A DNA stretch of 64,000 nucleotides from Anabaena sp. UHCC 0204 (GCF_009711975.1 NZ_VIKW01000016.1:51723-115722); one strand, 5' to 3'; shown: positions 26,683 through 35,990, counted from the stretch's first letter. Notes: a model not told the origin generated them from the sequence alone. Translations and numbers: made by a program.

Positions 26683-28304
26683 TATTTATGATTTAATTCT
26701 AAGTTAGTAGCTTCTGCCAAATGCTTAATTAGTGTAGACTGAGGTAAGGGACCTTGCAAGTGATTCCAAGGTAAAATTTTCTCAGTTGACCAATTACTAT
26801 GGACATAAAAATCTAAATCAGGAATTTGTCCTTTCAGTTGTTTAAAGGCGCGTTTGTAACTTCCCAAAGAGTCGCCAAAATCACGGGTTAATTCTAATAA
26901 TAGAGAAAGCCGCCGATCGCCTCTGGACAACAAAGCCTGTATAATTGACCAATTATAACTTTCTGGTCTAAACTCTATCCCTTGAGGTTTTAGTTGTTTT
27001 TGTAATAATTGTAACCGCTTCTCTGCTTGTTTATTAACCCCAAACCATTGGAATGGTGTATGGGACTTAGGTACAAAGGTACTGCATCCTAGTGTTAACC
27101 GCAAACCCGGCGCAGCTTTTTTAACAGTTTGCATCATTTTTACAGTTGCGTCTAAATCTTCGGCTTCTTCACCGGGAATTCCCACCATTCCATAAAGTTT
27201 TAAACTCGATAAACCACCAGCTTTTGCATTAATAGCTGCTTGAATAATTTCATCGTTCTCCAATTTTTTATTGACAATTTTGCGAACTTTTTCTGAACCA
27301 CTTTCGACAGCAATTGTCAATGATCTTGTATCTCGTTTTGCCAAAGTTTGGGCTAATTTGACTGTGACTGTATTGGTTCTCACCGAAGCCAAACTTAACC
27401 GCACATCATCATATTTGGGTTGACTAATATAATCCAATAATTCTGTAAATTCTGGATGTTGAGTAACAGAAGCACCCAATAAACCTAAACGGTTTGTAAC
27501 TGTTAAACCCCGTTCAATTCCCGGAATTAAAGAAGTTTCTAAACTCGCAGTTCTAAAAGGTAAAGTTAAATAACTAGCTAAACAAAAGCGGCACATTTCG
27601 GGACAACTCCGCACCACTTCCACCATATAAATATTTTCCCAAGCAGCTTTTTCTGTGACGACAGTAGAAGTAGAAAGGGTATTTCCTCGGTAAGTTTGCT
27701 TTTGGATAATAGGGGGAATTTCCGCAGCAATGGGATTAATTGATTTTATTTCTCCATCTGGTTCTACATATTCAATTACATATAAACTAGGAATATAAAT
27801 TCCTGGAACTTGCGATAATGTTTTTAATTGAGTTTCCCTATCTGCATTTCTGATTTTTTTATAAGTATCTATAAAATCACCAAGGAGATTTTCACCATCT
27901 CCCAATAATATAATATCAAAAAATTCAGCATAAGGTTCAGGGTTGGCTGTGAGAACTGGTCCACCACCAAAAATTAAAGGATGATTTCGATTACGAGAAT
28001 TAGCCCGCAGAGGAATTTCTAAAGATTCTAAAAGATTAAAAATGTTCACATAATCCAATTCCCAAGACATAGAAAAACCCAATAATTCTGGATGTCTAGG
28101 AAGTTGTTCACGAATATCAGTAAATAAGCGACTTACCTGCAAATCCTCACGCATGGCCAAAGTCGCCCACACCACCTGATAGCCCAGGCTAGTTATTCCC
28201 ACCGTGTACTCATTGGGAAAGGCATAAATGAGCGGGATAGCGTCATGATTGGGGGTTGCGGGGGTAAACAGGAGGCGTTCTAAGTCAAATACAGATGATG
28301 TCAC
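26682..28304 (-). CDS. Radical SAM protein with B12-binding-like N-terminus
   Basis: Radical SAM enzyme (540 aa). The N-terminal part (about 20-150) looks like the Rossmann-type B12-binding domain seen in this superfamily (GFSMSWELDYVN, IFGGGPVLTANPEP, LLGDGENLLGD). The 4Fe-4S/SAM cluster motif is C234-PEM-C-RF-C241 (Cx3Cx2C), followed by typical barrel motifs (SLKLYGMVGIPGE). It resembles the large family of B12-binding-domain radical SAM proteins of unknown substrate found across cyanobacteria. First gene of a coupled pair with the DUF2887 gene; the SemiSWEET gene lies 16 bp upstream on the same strand. Confidence 0.87.
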   Translation of the reverse strand: MTSSVFDLERLLFTPATPNHDAIPLIYAFPNEYTVGITSLGYQVVWATLAMREDLQVSRLFTDIREQLPRHPELLGFSMSWELDYVNIFNLLESLEIPLRANSRNRNHPLIFGGGPVLTANPEPYAEFFDIILLGDGENLLGDFIDTYKKIRNADRETQLKTLSQVPGIYIPSLYVIEYVEPDGEIKSINPIAAEIPPIIQKQTYRGNTLSTSTVVTEKAAWENIYMVEVVRSCPEMCRFCLASYLTLPFRTASLETSLIPGIERGLTVTNRLGLLGASVTQHPEFTELLDYISQPKYDDVRLSLASVRTNTVTVKLAQTLAKRDTRSLTIAVESGSEKVRKIVNKKLENDEIIQAAINAKAGGLSSLKLYGMVGIPGEEAEDLDATVKMMQTVKKAAPGLRLTLGCSTFVPKSHTPFQWFGVNKQAEKRLQLLQKQLKPQGIEFRPESYNWSIIQALLSRGDRRLSLLLELTRDFGDSLGSYKRAFKQLKGQIPDLDFYVHSNWSTEKILPWNHLQGPLPQSTLIKHLAEATNLELNHK

Positions 28305-28320
28305 AGCTTTTTTAGTACGG

Positions 28321-28584
28321 TTATCTATATCTAATTTTAAGCCATAGAATTATCAAGTTAAAAAATAATGTCATTGCATTGGCGATAATAATGGGTAAAG
28401 CACCAAGGATAATACCATAGATTAACCACAGAAATAAGCCACTCATGAAGATAATCAGCATCACATAGGAAACATCTTTAGCTGATTTGGTGCGCCAAGT
28501 TTGGAACATTTGCGGTAAAAAAGCGACAGTAGTTAATGCACCTGCAACTAATCCTAAAATGGTAGTTAAATCCATATTTAACAA
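28321..28584 (-). CDS. SemiSWEET sugar transporter
   Basis: Small membrane protein (87 aa, or 84 from the ATG at 28575) with three helices and a PQ-type motif (TVAFLPQMFQTWRTKSAKDVS). This is the single triple-helix-bundle unit of bacterial SemiSWEETs, which dimerise to carry sugars. It is followed by the radical SAM gene after 16 bp, so the two are probably co-transcribed. The substrate is unknown. Confidence 0.9.
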   Translation of the reverse strand: MLNMDLTTILGLVAGALTTVAFLPQMFQTWRTKSAKDVSYVMLIIFMSGLFLWLIYGIILGALPIIIANAMTLFFNLIILWLKIRYR

Positions 28585-28792
28585 TATCTCCTAATTTTTA
28601 AGATTATATTACATTAATTCTCGATATTTAGCTAAATATTGGCAATTAACTGTTGCAGAAGTTCTGAGAGATGATGTTACTTGAATCATATTCTCGGAAA
28701 AAAATATGATTTGTGAGTTATTGTTTTGATGATCATTAGGGCATCCTAAAAATATAGATCAATGACAATCTCTAATTAATGAGGAAGGAAAC

Positions 28793-29005
28793 ATGAAACG
28801 ATATATACCCTTTTTTATTATTGCCTTTATTCTATTTGTAACGATAGGAGATAAGATATTACCAGGTGAGTTAGGAAAATCAAGCATTCAAACCCGTACA
28901 GCTTTAAATAATTTTGCTCTGAATCTATTTCCCACTGGTAAGCCGAAGACAAACCCCTATGAACGCACAGAGAAGGAATTACAAGAATTAGAAAAACGCA
29001 GGTAG
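28793..29005 (+). CDS. Small single-pass membrane protein
   Basis: 70-aa protein of unknown function. It has a strong Shine-Dalgarno sequence (GAGGAAGGAA) before the ATG, an N-terminal membrane helix (YIPFFIIAFILFVTIG) and a charged C-terminal tail (EKELQELEKRR). The good initiation signal and clear topology argue for a real gene. It is convergent with radC, 5 bp away. Confidence 0.65.
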   Translation: MKRYIPFFIIAFILFVTIGDKILPGELGKSSIQTRTALNNFALNLFPTGKPKTNPYERTEKELQELEKRR

Positions 29006-29010
29006 AAATA

Positions 29011-29742
29011 TCAATCAACTTGAGGACAATTATCCCACAAAGTGGAAATTTCTCGTAAACTCTGATGAGTGCCATTACCTAAGATTAAATGATCTAAAAT
29101 GGGAATGGCTAGAAGTTCCGAACCGGCTAATAATTGACGAGTTAATTCTATATCTGCTTCACTGGGTTCTAAACTCCCAGAAGGGTGATTATGGGCAACT
29201 ATTACCCTGGTAGCACCTTGACGAATGACTTCTCGAAAAATGTCACGGGGAGAGGCTAAAGTTTCCGTGGCTGTACCAATAGTAATTACCTTTGTTCCTA
29301 ATAACTTATTTTTGACATCTAATAACAAGACTGCAAATCTTTCTTGATCTTGCCACATCAAGTCTTGACTAAGCACCGCAGCCGCAGCAATGGGACTATC
29401 AATAACTGTACCATCAGCAGGACGACATAAAAAAGCCCGTTTACCCAATTCAATTGCAGCTAGGATAGTTGTGGCTTTGGCTGGACCCACACCGGGTATT
29501 TCCATTAACTCAGCGGGGGTAATATTTCGTAAAGCTGCTAAGGGGTCACACTGACTTTTACCCAATTGTTGTAATATATATTGTCCTAAACCGACGGCTG
29601 AGAGTTTACCCGGTCCTTGACCAGTACCCAACAGAATAGCGATTAATTCTGCTGTAGCTAAAATTTTCGGACCGTGAGTGATTAATCTTTCACGGGGGCG
29701 TTCATTTTCGGGTAAATCGGCTATTCTGAGGCAATAAGTCAT
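29011..29742 (-). CDS. radC: RadC-family JAB1/MPN protein
   Basis: 243-aa RadC. The N-terminal UPF0758 helix-hairpin-helix part (about 1-110; [21 protein letters not shown]) is followed by a JAMM/MPN metalloprotease-like domain with the metal motif [14 protein letters not shown]. The family is named for a DNA repair link that has since been questioned; its biochemical role is not settled. Complete and normal in length. Confidence 0.93.
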   Translation of the reverse strand: MTYCLRIADLPENERPRERLITHGPKILATAELIAILLGTGQGPGKLSAVGLGQYILQQLGKSQCDPLAALRNITPAELMEIPGVGPAKATTILAAIELGKRAFLCRPADGTVIDSPIAAAAVLSQDLMWQDQERFAVLLLDVKNKLLGTKVITIGTATETLASPRDIFREVIRQGATRVIVAHNHPSGSLEPSEADIELTRQLLAGSELLAIPILDHLILGNGTHQSLREISTLWDNCPQVD

Positions 29743-29889
29743 ACCAATTTAGGATTTGAGATTGGGAATAATTGGGTAGATGCAATACTTATTTATGCCT
29801 TATTTATTGGCACAATTATTCCTCATTGACAATATCTTTAATTTTTGTGGAGATTACCTAAGTGCTACTGAATGAGCAACGTGAATTAC

Positions 29890-30828
29890 TTATTGGTAAA
29901 TTTGCGTAGCTTTGAGCATATGGTAGGTAATAATTAACTGAGTGAGGGCGAGGGGATAACTTTGCAGAGTTTCTCCAGTTGTACCAGCAATTTTACCTAA
30001 TTCGGGATTACTTTCGCGATCGCACACACTATTTAAATGCGGCATATCGTTACACATAATCCGTTCGATTTTATTCACCTGTTCCAAGGTTGCATGACCG
30101 TCCACCTCTAAAACATCCACCGGTTTTCCCATATCTCTATCTAGTCCCAAGCGGATAGCTGACTGGGAATCACCATGACCAGCGTGAATAATTTCGGTAA
30201 AATCAGGGTGAGGAATCGAAGGACGCAGCACCAAGCGCACATTTAAATGTCCATTAGTTTCATCTATTTCACCATTGGGAGGATAAAAACTCACAACAAT
30301 ATCTGACCATTGACGCTGGGGACGGATATACATTTCTGAGTCAGGTTCGCGTTTATCTAACTCCGCTAATACCTGTTCTGGAGTATAACCGCGCTTTTGA
30401 GTATCCCGTTTCACCTTCCAATCAGCGCGAAGTGGTTCAGGAGGGGCAAGATAGACTTTCACATCATAAGCATCACGGGCTACACGGGTAGAATAACCTA
30501 GTAACCCTTCAATAATCACAAATTTACTGGGTTTGATATATTGTGGCGGCTCAAATGTGCCTGTTTTATGGCTGTAAACGGGCTTGAGAATTGCCTGTCC
30601 TGTCCGTAGCAGCGATAAATGTTGCTGCATGATATCCAGATAGTTACAATCAGGATGCAGGGCTGTAATCCCTAATTCGGCCCGTTGTGTGCGATCGTAA
30701 CGGTGGTAATCGTCTGTACAGATAATAGTCACATTTTCTGGACCGAGTACCTGAGCAATGCCTTTAGTCAGAGTTGTTTTACCAGCAGCACTATCACCAA
30801 CAATACCCAGAATAATTGGACGGCTCAT
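29890..30828 (-). CDS. Phosphoribulokinase-like kinase lacking the P-loop regulatory cysteine
   Basis: P-loop kinase of the phosphoribulokinase/uridine kinase family (312 aa). The Walker A motif is GDSAAGKT (11-18), and the PRK-specific blocks CTDDYHRYDR, ALHPDCNYLD, YSHKTGTFEPP and VIIEGLLGYST follow. Canonical cyanobacterial Calvin-cycle PRK has Cys in the P-loop (GDSGCGK) for thioredoxin/CP12 redox control; here that residue is Ala. It is therefore either a second, redox-insensitive PRK or a paralogue with another substrate. Stand-alone gene. Confidence 0.82.
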   Translation of the reverse strand: MSRPIILGIVGDSAAGKTTLTKGIAQVLGPENVTIICTDDYHRYDRTQRAELGITALHPDCNYLDIMQQHLSLLRTGQAILKPVYSHKTGTFEPPQYIKPSKFVIIEGLLGYSTRVARDAYDVKVYLAPPEPLRADWKVKRDTQKRGYTPEQVLAELDKREPDSEMYIRPQRQWSDIVVSFYPPNGEIDETNGHLNVRLVLRPSIPHPDFTEIIHAGHGDSQSAIRLGLDRDMGKPVDVLEVDGHATLEQVNKIERIMCNDMPHLNSVCDRESNPELGKIAGTTGETLQSYPLALTQLIITYHMLKATQIYQ

Positions 30829-30957
30829 GAATACCCCCTCTGACGCGAGTAAGTTTATAAGAATAGTCTCTAATTTTAGGGCGCAAATCAGCTATTTTAT
30901 CCAGAAAATCATATCGTTGCAACATCTCTACATAAACTCACTGGATTTTAATTATTC

Positions 30958-31019
30958 GTAGGGGCAATCCCCCTGTGGTTGCCCAAATACCGGGGTAGGC
31001 ACGGGGGCGCTACCCCTAC
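30958..31019. repeat. GTAGGGG/CCCCTAC palindromic repeat
   Basis: Inverted ends GTAGGGGCAA...GCTACCCCTAC with inner GGGGTAGGCACGGGGGCG blocks. Common Nostocales-type intergenic palindrome between the PRK-like and NACHT genes; no T-run. Confidence 0.6.
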
Positions 31020-31035
31020 ATCAAATCCAAATCTT

Positions 31036-33387
31036 TTATATATTTTGTCTGCCCACCAACAACATCCGCGCTTCTATTGCTTCCCATGTCGTCGGTGATA
31101 CCCGCACTGCTGCTTCTTTGCATTGGATAATCAGGTGATTGGCGTAGAGATAATTATCTAGGGCTTTGATTTCTTCGTAAGATAAATCAATCATTTCTGG
31201 GGTGAGATTAAAACCATTGATTAATGTTTTTATCAACTTTTCAGTAAAAGCTTGATGTATTTCTTTTGGTTGTTTGTCATCAGGTATTTTAGCTTTGAGA
31301 GCTTCTAGTCGAGCAAGTAAAACAGTTAAATTGAGCTTTTGATTATATATTTTGGATTTTTCTAATTCATTAATGTATTTAATAAATTTAGTTATGGTGT
31401 TGGCGTTGGCGTTGGCGTTGGCGTTGGCGTTGGCGTTGGCGTTGGCGTTGGCGATCGCAACTGCACGTTTCCCAACTGGTTTATAATCACCTTGAGATCC
31501 TACTGTGACTTCTTCCGCCCAATTTAATAAAGCTTGTAATTTTGGGGTATTGATATATTTTTGTGCTTCCTTTTCCATTAATAACAACAAATCATCTGCA
31601 CCACCCCGCATTACTCCAGCAACTAACAAAAATACCTCTTTCCAACGTTGATTTGTCAGATGTTCAGTAACTAATTTTTCAACTAGGCGATGATCATTAA
31701 TATATTGTGCTGTTAAATATTCCTGTAGCGTCAGATGAGAAAAAGAAAATACATCTTCCGCACGTTCTACTAAAATTCCTTGTTCAATAGTAATAGCATC
31801 CAATATTTTCCCAGCATCTAAATTTTTCGGTGCATTATAATTATTAGAGAGAAATTTTTGAATTTGATTTAAAACTTCTTGCTGAGAAAAGAATAACTTA
31901 TTTGATGCAAAATTATCATAAGCAATCTCTGCCAACATAATTTTTTCTAAATCAATACCAAGTTGACGATAAACTGGTTCATAAGGTAATCTTTTTTCAG
32001 ATGCCCATCTTCTCAACAAAATATCTAAAGCATTACCATATAATGTAGCTTTCTTTTTTGGTAAATCTTGAGATTCATCATACTCTAAACAAAGAAAAGT
32101 TAATAATAAGGGAGTTCTGGCTAATTCTCTAGTAGCTTCCTCACTGTTAATTTTATTCCAGCATTTTTCCGCAGTCTCTAATTTTTTATCAACTTCTGAA
32201 TAAAACCAGTTATTAATAAACTGTTGAATTTGTTGATCATCAAAATCCGCAATAATAAATTCTTTGAAGTTATTGAACTTTTGGCGATAGGCAGCAGTAC
32301 GACAGGAAATCACAAACTTATTTTGCTTGTATTGCTTAACAAAATTTTGTATCCCATCAATCACTAATTCAAAATTTTTATTCGCTACTTCGTCTAAGCC
32401 ATCTAATAAAAGTAATAATTTTCCTTGTCGTAATACTTGATTAGTAAATTCTTTTGCTAATGGCAATTGACATGATATAAATTCTTGCTGAATAATATCG
32501 TAAATATCAACTTTATCTGTAGTAAATTGTTTTAGTTCTAATAAAGCAGGAATATATTCACCTTTAACTTGACCAGATTTACCTTTGAGTGCTTCTAGTC
32601 CTATTTTTCTTAGAAAAGTAGATTTACCTGCACCCGGTTGTCCCAATATCATTAAATGTGCATATTGGTTAGCAATTGTTATTCCATTTTGTCTTGCAGA
32701 TTTTTCATTAGTCAATCTGCGACTACCATTTTGACGATAATTTTCTTCTAATGTTGTTACTGATTCAAAAGTTCTAATCTCATCAGGTTGTAAACATTGG
32801 ACTTCTGTATAAATATCATCTAAATTAACAAATTGCGACATTCCTAAAACTCGTAACCGATTATATCGCTTTTGATAATTAAGAATGTATTGTTTAGACG
32901 CTTGATAAATTAATTTTTTTGTTTTCTGATCTAACTCAATTCCTAAAATTTTAATATACAATTCAGCAAAATGATTAACTGCTTCATCCGGTGCAACTTC
33001 CGGTAGTCCCACCAATTGATCTAAACTAACATTATTTACGCCAGATAATTCTAATGAATTTAATATATCTGTTGCTGAACCTTCAACAACTAAAACACGA
33101 CTCATTGTGCCACCGACAGGTTTTAAAGACAAATTTTGTAACTCTTGAATTGTGTTACCTATAACCTGAGAAAGTTGATTTTTTCGCAGTTCAATTAATG
33201 CTTGTCTATAAGCAATAGGTGAAGGAAAATTCCCAGGTTCAAGAATTGGCAATGCTTGACTATTCCTGAGTTGATTTTCATTACCCAAAGTCATAATTAC
33301 CCGAATTTTTTCATCACCCCTTGCATTCATTAAAAATTCTTCCAGCAAAGGATCAACTTTAGTAATTTGGTCTTCTTTAAGGTTCAT
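31036..33387 (-). CDS. NACHT NTPase with subtilisin-propeptide-like N-terminus
   Basis: STAND-class NTPase (783 aa). Residues 25-130 (KIRVIMTLG ... SRVLVVEGSATDILNSLELSGVNNVSLDQLV) have the strand/helix pattern and length of a subtilisin propeptide (inhibitor I9-like). The NACHT core carries Walker A GQPGAGKST 249-257, the NACHT Walker B LLLLLDGLDEV 324-334 and FVISCRTAAYRQ 358-369. A helical region then contains nine Ala-Asn dipeptides (about 645-663, a 9x GTTGGC hexanucleotide). The end (about 720-783: LSYEEIKALDNYLYANHLI...CKEAAVRVSPTTWEAIE) matches the C-terminal helical domain of bacterial NACHT conflict proteins. Its start overlaps the protease stop by 11 bp, so the two are co-translated. 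Confidence 0.88.
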   Translation of the reverse strand: MNLKEDQITKVDPLLEEFLMNARGDEKIRVIMTLGNENQLRNSQALPILEPGNFPSPIAYRQALIELRKNQLSQVIGNTIQELQNLSLKPVGGTMSRVLVVEGSATDILNSLELSGVNNVSLDQLVGLPEVAPDEAVNHFAELYIKILGIELDQKTKKLIYQASKQYILNYQKRYNRLRVLGMSQFVNLDDIYTEVQCLQPDEIRTFESVTTLEENYRQNGSRRLTNEKSARQNGITIANQYAHLMILGQPGAGKSTFLRKIGLEALKGKSGQVKGEYIPALLELKQFTTDKVDIYDIIQQEFISCQLPLAKEFTNQVLRQGKLLLLLDGLDEVANKNFELVIDGIQNFVKQYKQNKFVISCRTAAYRQKFNNFKEFIIADFDDQQIQQFINNWFYSEVDKKLETAEKCWNKINSEEATRELARTPLLLTFLCLEYDESQDLPKKKATLYGNALDILLRRWASEKRLPYEPVYRQLGIDLEKIMLAEIAYDNFASNKLFFSQQEVLNQIQKFLSNNYNAPKNLDAGKILDAITIEQGILVERAEDVFSFSHLTLQEYLTAQYINDHRLVEKLVTEHLTNQRWKEVFLLVAGVMRGGADDLLLLMEKEAQKYINTPKLQALLNWAEEVTVGSQGDYKPVGKRAVAIANANANANANANANANANTITKFIKYINELEKSKIYNQKLNLTVLLARLEALKAKIPDDKQPKEIHQAFTEKLIKTLINGFNLTPEMIDLSYEEIKALDNYLYANHLIIQCKEAAVRVSPTTWEAIEARMLLVGRQNI
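31399..31452. repeat. (GTTGGC)9 hexanucleotide microsatellite inside the NACHT gene
   Basis: Nine perfect tandem hexamers, encoding (Ala-Asn)9 on the minus strand, directly abutting a HIP1 octamer. As the unit is two codons, length changes keep the frame and would only alter linker length. Confidence 0.95.
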
Positions 33388-34582
33388 ATAGTGTAGTTGG
33401 TATTTGAACTAAACCTTTACCTTGACGTTCTTTATCCAGTCCCAAATCTTTACAAGTAGAAAGCAGTGCATCAAATAAATCAAGGTATGTAATTGTTTGA
33501 TATTTCTCTAATATTAACGCAGCCACACCGGAAACAATAGGAGTTGCCATTGATGTTCCATCCCATGCTTCATATCCTCCACCCATAACACTAGAATAAA
33601 CTCCTTGTCCTGGTGCAACTAAATAAGGAACTTGATATTGATGGTTATTAATTGCTATTGTGCCACTACCGCTAAAAGCTGCAACTTGATAATTGGAATT
33701 TATCGCACCTACAGAAAGTGAACCTCGACAATTAGCAGGTGTATCACTTCTATTCATACCATCATTACCCACAGCACAAACAGGTAATATACCTACTGCT
33801 AATAAAGAGTCAATTAAATCGCTAATTTCATCAATAAATGTGGGAATACCTGCGGAAATATTGACTATATTTACCTCCGGTTGCATTGCTAACCAGTCTA
33901 ACCATAAAAATAAATCTGATAGTTTACCTGTACCTCCCGGTATTAATGTTCCGCTAATGAGTTGAGTTTCTGGTGCTACTCCAATTTCTTGTCCACAAAT
34001 TAACCCAGCAACATGAGTACCATGACCTTGTGTATCTTGATGAGATATAGTTTGAATTTGCTGTGTTCTGTTATTCAGACTGTAAGATGCAATTACTTTT
34101 CCTTGTAATGTTGTGTGGTTTGCTTCGATTCCCGTATCCAAAACAGCAACAGTGATATTTTTTCCTGTGCCTGTAAATCCCTTTTGACGTGCTAAATTCA
34201 GATATATGGCTTCTAAATGCCAAAGATCATCTGTGGTGAGAGTGGTTTTCGAGACTGCCGTACTTTTATGTGGTTTAATTAATTCTATTGGCAAATCCCG
34301 TAAAATTAAAGCATTAGGTAAATCTTGCCGTAGTTGTTCAACTTCTTCATCAGGTATATCAACAACTTTAGCACCTGTAATATTAGAATAAGTTGGATAT
34401 TCAGTAATTGTATCTGTATCTTCTAAATAACTAATTATTTCTTGATATCCAGAATCTTCTTGCCAAAAATTCACTACGTCTGCAACTTGTGAAGGACGAC
34501 TTTCAGCCGTAAATTTTCTCGATGCTAATTTTAAAGAACGTGCTACCGATGTTGTCTTAGGACGAATAATATAAATAGTCAT
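33377..34582 (-). CDS. Subtilisin-like (S8) serine protease paired with NACHT NTPase
   Basis: S8 peptidase (401 aa from the ATG at 34582, which has an AAGGGG Shine-Dalgarno; a TTG 7 codons upstream is less likely). No signal peptide is visible, so it is probably cytoplasmic. Catalytic residues are intact: D149 (VAVLDTGIE), H187 (GHGTHVAG), N273 (VGNDG, oxyanion) and S344 (DGTSMATP). The ~115 residues before the catalytic domain include a propeptide-like strand/helix pattern (GAKVVDIPDEEVEQLRQDLPN). It overlaps the NACHT gene, whose N-terminus also looks propeptide-like. This suggests a protease effector controlled by an NTPase sensor. Confidence 0.92.
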   Translation of the reverse strand: MTIYIIRPKTTSVARSLKLASRKFTAESRPSQVADVVNFWQEDSGYQEIISYLEDTDTITEYPTYSNITGAKVVDIPDEEVEQLRQDLPNALILRDLPIELIKPHKSTAVSKTTLTTDDLWHLEAIYLNLARQKGFTGTGKNITVAVLDTGIEANHTTLQGKVIASYSLNNRTQQIQTISHQDTQGHGTHVAGLICGQEIGVAPETQLISGTLIPGGTGKLSDLFLWLDWLAMQPEVNIVNISAGIPTFIDEISDLIDSLLAVGILPVCAVGNDGMNRSDTPANCRGSLSVGAINSNYQVAAFSGSGTIAINNHQYQVPYLVAPGQGVYSSVMGGGYEAWDGTSMATPIVSGVAALILEKYQTITYLDLFDALLSTCKDLGLDKERQGKGLVQIPTTLYEP

Positions 34583-34657
34583 CAAGAACCCCTTACCAAA
34601 CAATTGCTATACAACATATTACTAGAGTAAAGGTCGGTTTAAAAGAGGAATTGGGGG

Positions 34658-34709
34658 TTGACATTTGATTTTAAATTTGTTATCATAAAGTTGATAAGGA
34701 AGAACTATC
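34658..34709 (+). promoter_or_regulatory. Conserved strong promoter module, copy 2
   Basis: TTGACA (34658-34663), 17-bp spacer, TATCAT (34681-34686), then TTGATAAGGAAGAACTATC, nearly identical to 19878-19929. Here it sits about 145 bp upstream of, and in line with, the O-methyltransferase gene, so it could be that gene's promoter. Confidence 0.6.
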
Positions 34710-34831
34710 ATAAAATAATTAATAAACTTCCAGTAAGTTAAACAATATTGACTTGCGCCCCGAATAAAAATAATTACAATACTTAAAAGCCTGTTTCCTC
34801 CTATAGGTGCATTAATCCCCAAATATAAATT

Positions 34832-35494
34832 ATGTCAAAACAAACCCTGGGTTTAGAACAAAGCGTGTATGATTATTTACTTTCAGTTTCTCTCCGCGAA
34901 CCAATTACTTTAACCCAACTGCGTCAAGAAACCTCTCAATTGCCAATGTCTCGAATGCAAATATCTCCTGAACAGGGACAATTTATGGCATTGTTGGTGA
35001 AATTAATAGGAGCAAAAAAAACTTTAGAAATAGGTGTATTCACTGGCTATAGTTCCTTGGTAGTCGCGTTGGCTTTACCCGCCGATGGTAAAATAGTTGC
35101 CTGTGATGTTAGTGAAGAGTATACCAACATTGCTCGGCGTTATTGGCAACAAGCGGGAGTGGAGGATAAAATTGACTTGCATATTGCTCCAGCCTTGGAA
35201 ACATTAGATCATTTACTAGCAGCAGGGGAAGCAGGAACATTTGATTTTGCGTTTATTGATGCTGATAAAGGCAACTATGAAAACTATTATGAGCGATCGC
35301 TGCAACTAATTCGCCCAGGTGGACTAATTGCCATTGATAATGTACTGTGGTCGGGTAAAGTTGCAGATACAGAAATACAAGACAATCAAACTAACAAAAT
35401 TCGGGCTGTGAATCGCAAATTACATCAAGATTCCCGAATTACCTTGAGTTTAGTTCCCATAGCCGACGGATTAACCTTAGCTATGAAAAATTAG
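34832..35494 (+). CDS. Class I SAM-dependent O-methyltransferase (CCoAOMT type)
   Basis: 220-aa methyltransferase of the caffeoyl-CoA/catechol O-methyltransferase family. SAM site: TLEIGVFTGYSSLVVALALP; acidic strand IVACDVS; metal/catalytic region DFAFIDADKGNYENYYE; GGLIAIDNVLWSGKV. These enzymes methylate vicinal hydroxyls on aromatic or other small molecules with a divalent metal; the substrate here is unknown. It is followed after 13 bp by the DUF29 gene, so probably an operon. Confidence 0.92.
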   Translation: MSKQTLGLEQSVYDYLLSVSLREPITLTQLRQETSQLPMSRMQISPEQGQFMALLVKLIGAKKTLEIGVFTGYSSLVVALALPADGKIVACDVSEEYTNIARRYWQQAGVEDKIDLHIAPALETLDHLLAAGEAGTFDFAFIDADKGNYENYYERSLQLIRPGGLIAIDNVLWSGKVADTEIQDNQTNKIRAVNRKLHQDSRITLSLVPIADGLTLAMKN

Positions 35495-35507
35495 GAAAAT
35501 CAACCCA

Positions 35508-35945
35508 ATGGAAGAACTACTTACCCTCAAAGAACTTCTGCACCAAGGCAATATAACAGAAGCCTTATTGATTGTCGAAGAATTAGAAGAAATGAGCAAA
35601 TCTGATAAACTGAATAAAATATTTAGCTATGGCATCATTTTACTTCTACACCTAATTAAGCAATCTGCTGAAAACCGCACTACTAGGTCTTGGAATCTTT
35701 CTATTCGTAATTCTGTCAAGCAAATTCAACGCAGTAATTCTCGTGAAAAAGCCAAAGGAACTTATCTGAGTGAAACAGAATTAGCAGCGACTCTAGAAGA
35801 TGCTTATGATTTAGCGTTAGAAAAAGCAGCAATTGAAGCTTTTGAAGGTCAATATGAAGCAGAAGAATTAAGCAAATTAGTCCAACAAGAAGAGATTATA
35901 AAAAAAGCAATGAATTTAATTTGGGAAAGAGAAATAGATGCATAA
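35508..35945 (+). CDS. DUF29-family protein
   Basis: 145-aa helical protein of the DUF29 type, abundant and multicopy in cyanobacteria. The characteristic LLLHLIKQ...RSWNLSIRNSVKQIQR block is at about 45-77, and an acidic helical C-terminus follows. Function unknown. It follows the methyltransferase gene closely and ends immediately before a strong palindrome that may terminate the transcript. Confidence 0.75.
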   Translation: MEELLTLKELLHQGNITEALLIVEELEEMSKSDKLNKIFSYGIILLLHLIKQSAENRTTRSWNLSIRNSVKQIQRSNSREKAKGTYLSETELAATLEDAYDLALEKAAIEAFEGQYEAEELSKLVQQEEIIKKAMNLIWEREIDA

Positions 35946-35951
35946 AACAAC

Positions 35952-35981
35952 TGTAGAGACGTTCCATGGAACGTCTCTACA
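35952..35981. terminator. Perfect 30-bp palindrome (TGTAGAGACGTTCCA half-site)
   Basis: The 15-nt arm TGTAGAGACGTTCCA is followed at once by its exact reverse complement, then AAAAA. It lies 7 bp after the DUF29 stop. It could act as a 3'-end stem, but there is no U-run on the + strand. The same GAGACGTT/AACGTCTC arm occurs at 50043-50064, so it is a dispersed repeat. Confidence 0.6.
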
Positions 35982-35990
35982 AAAATGAGA

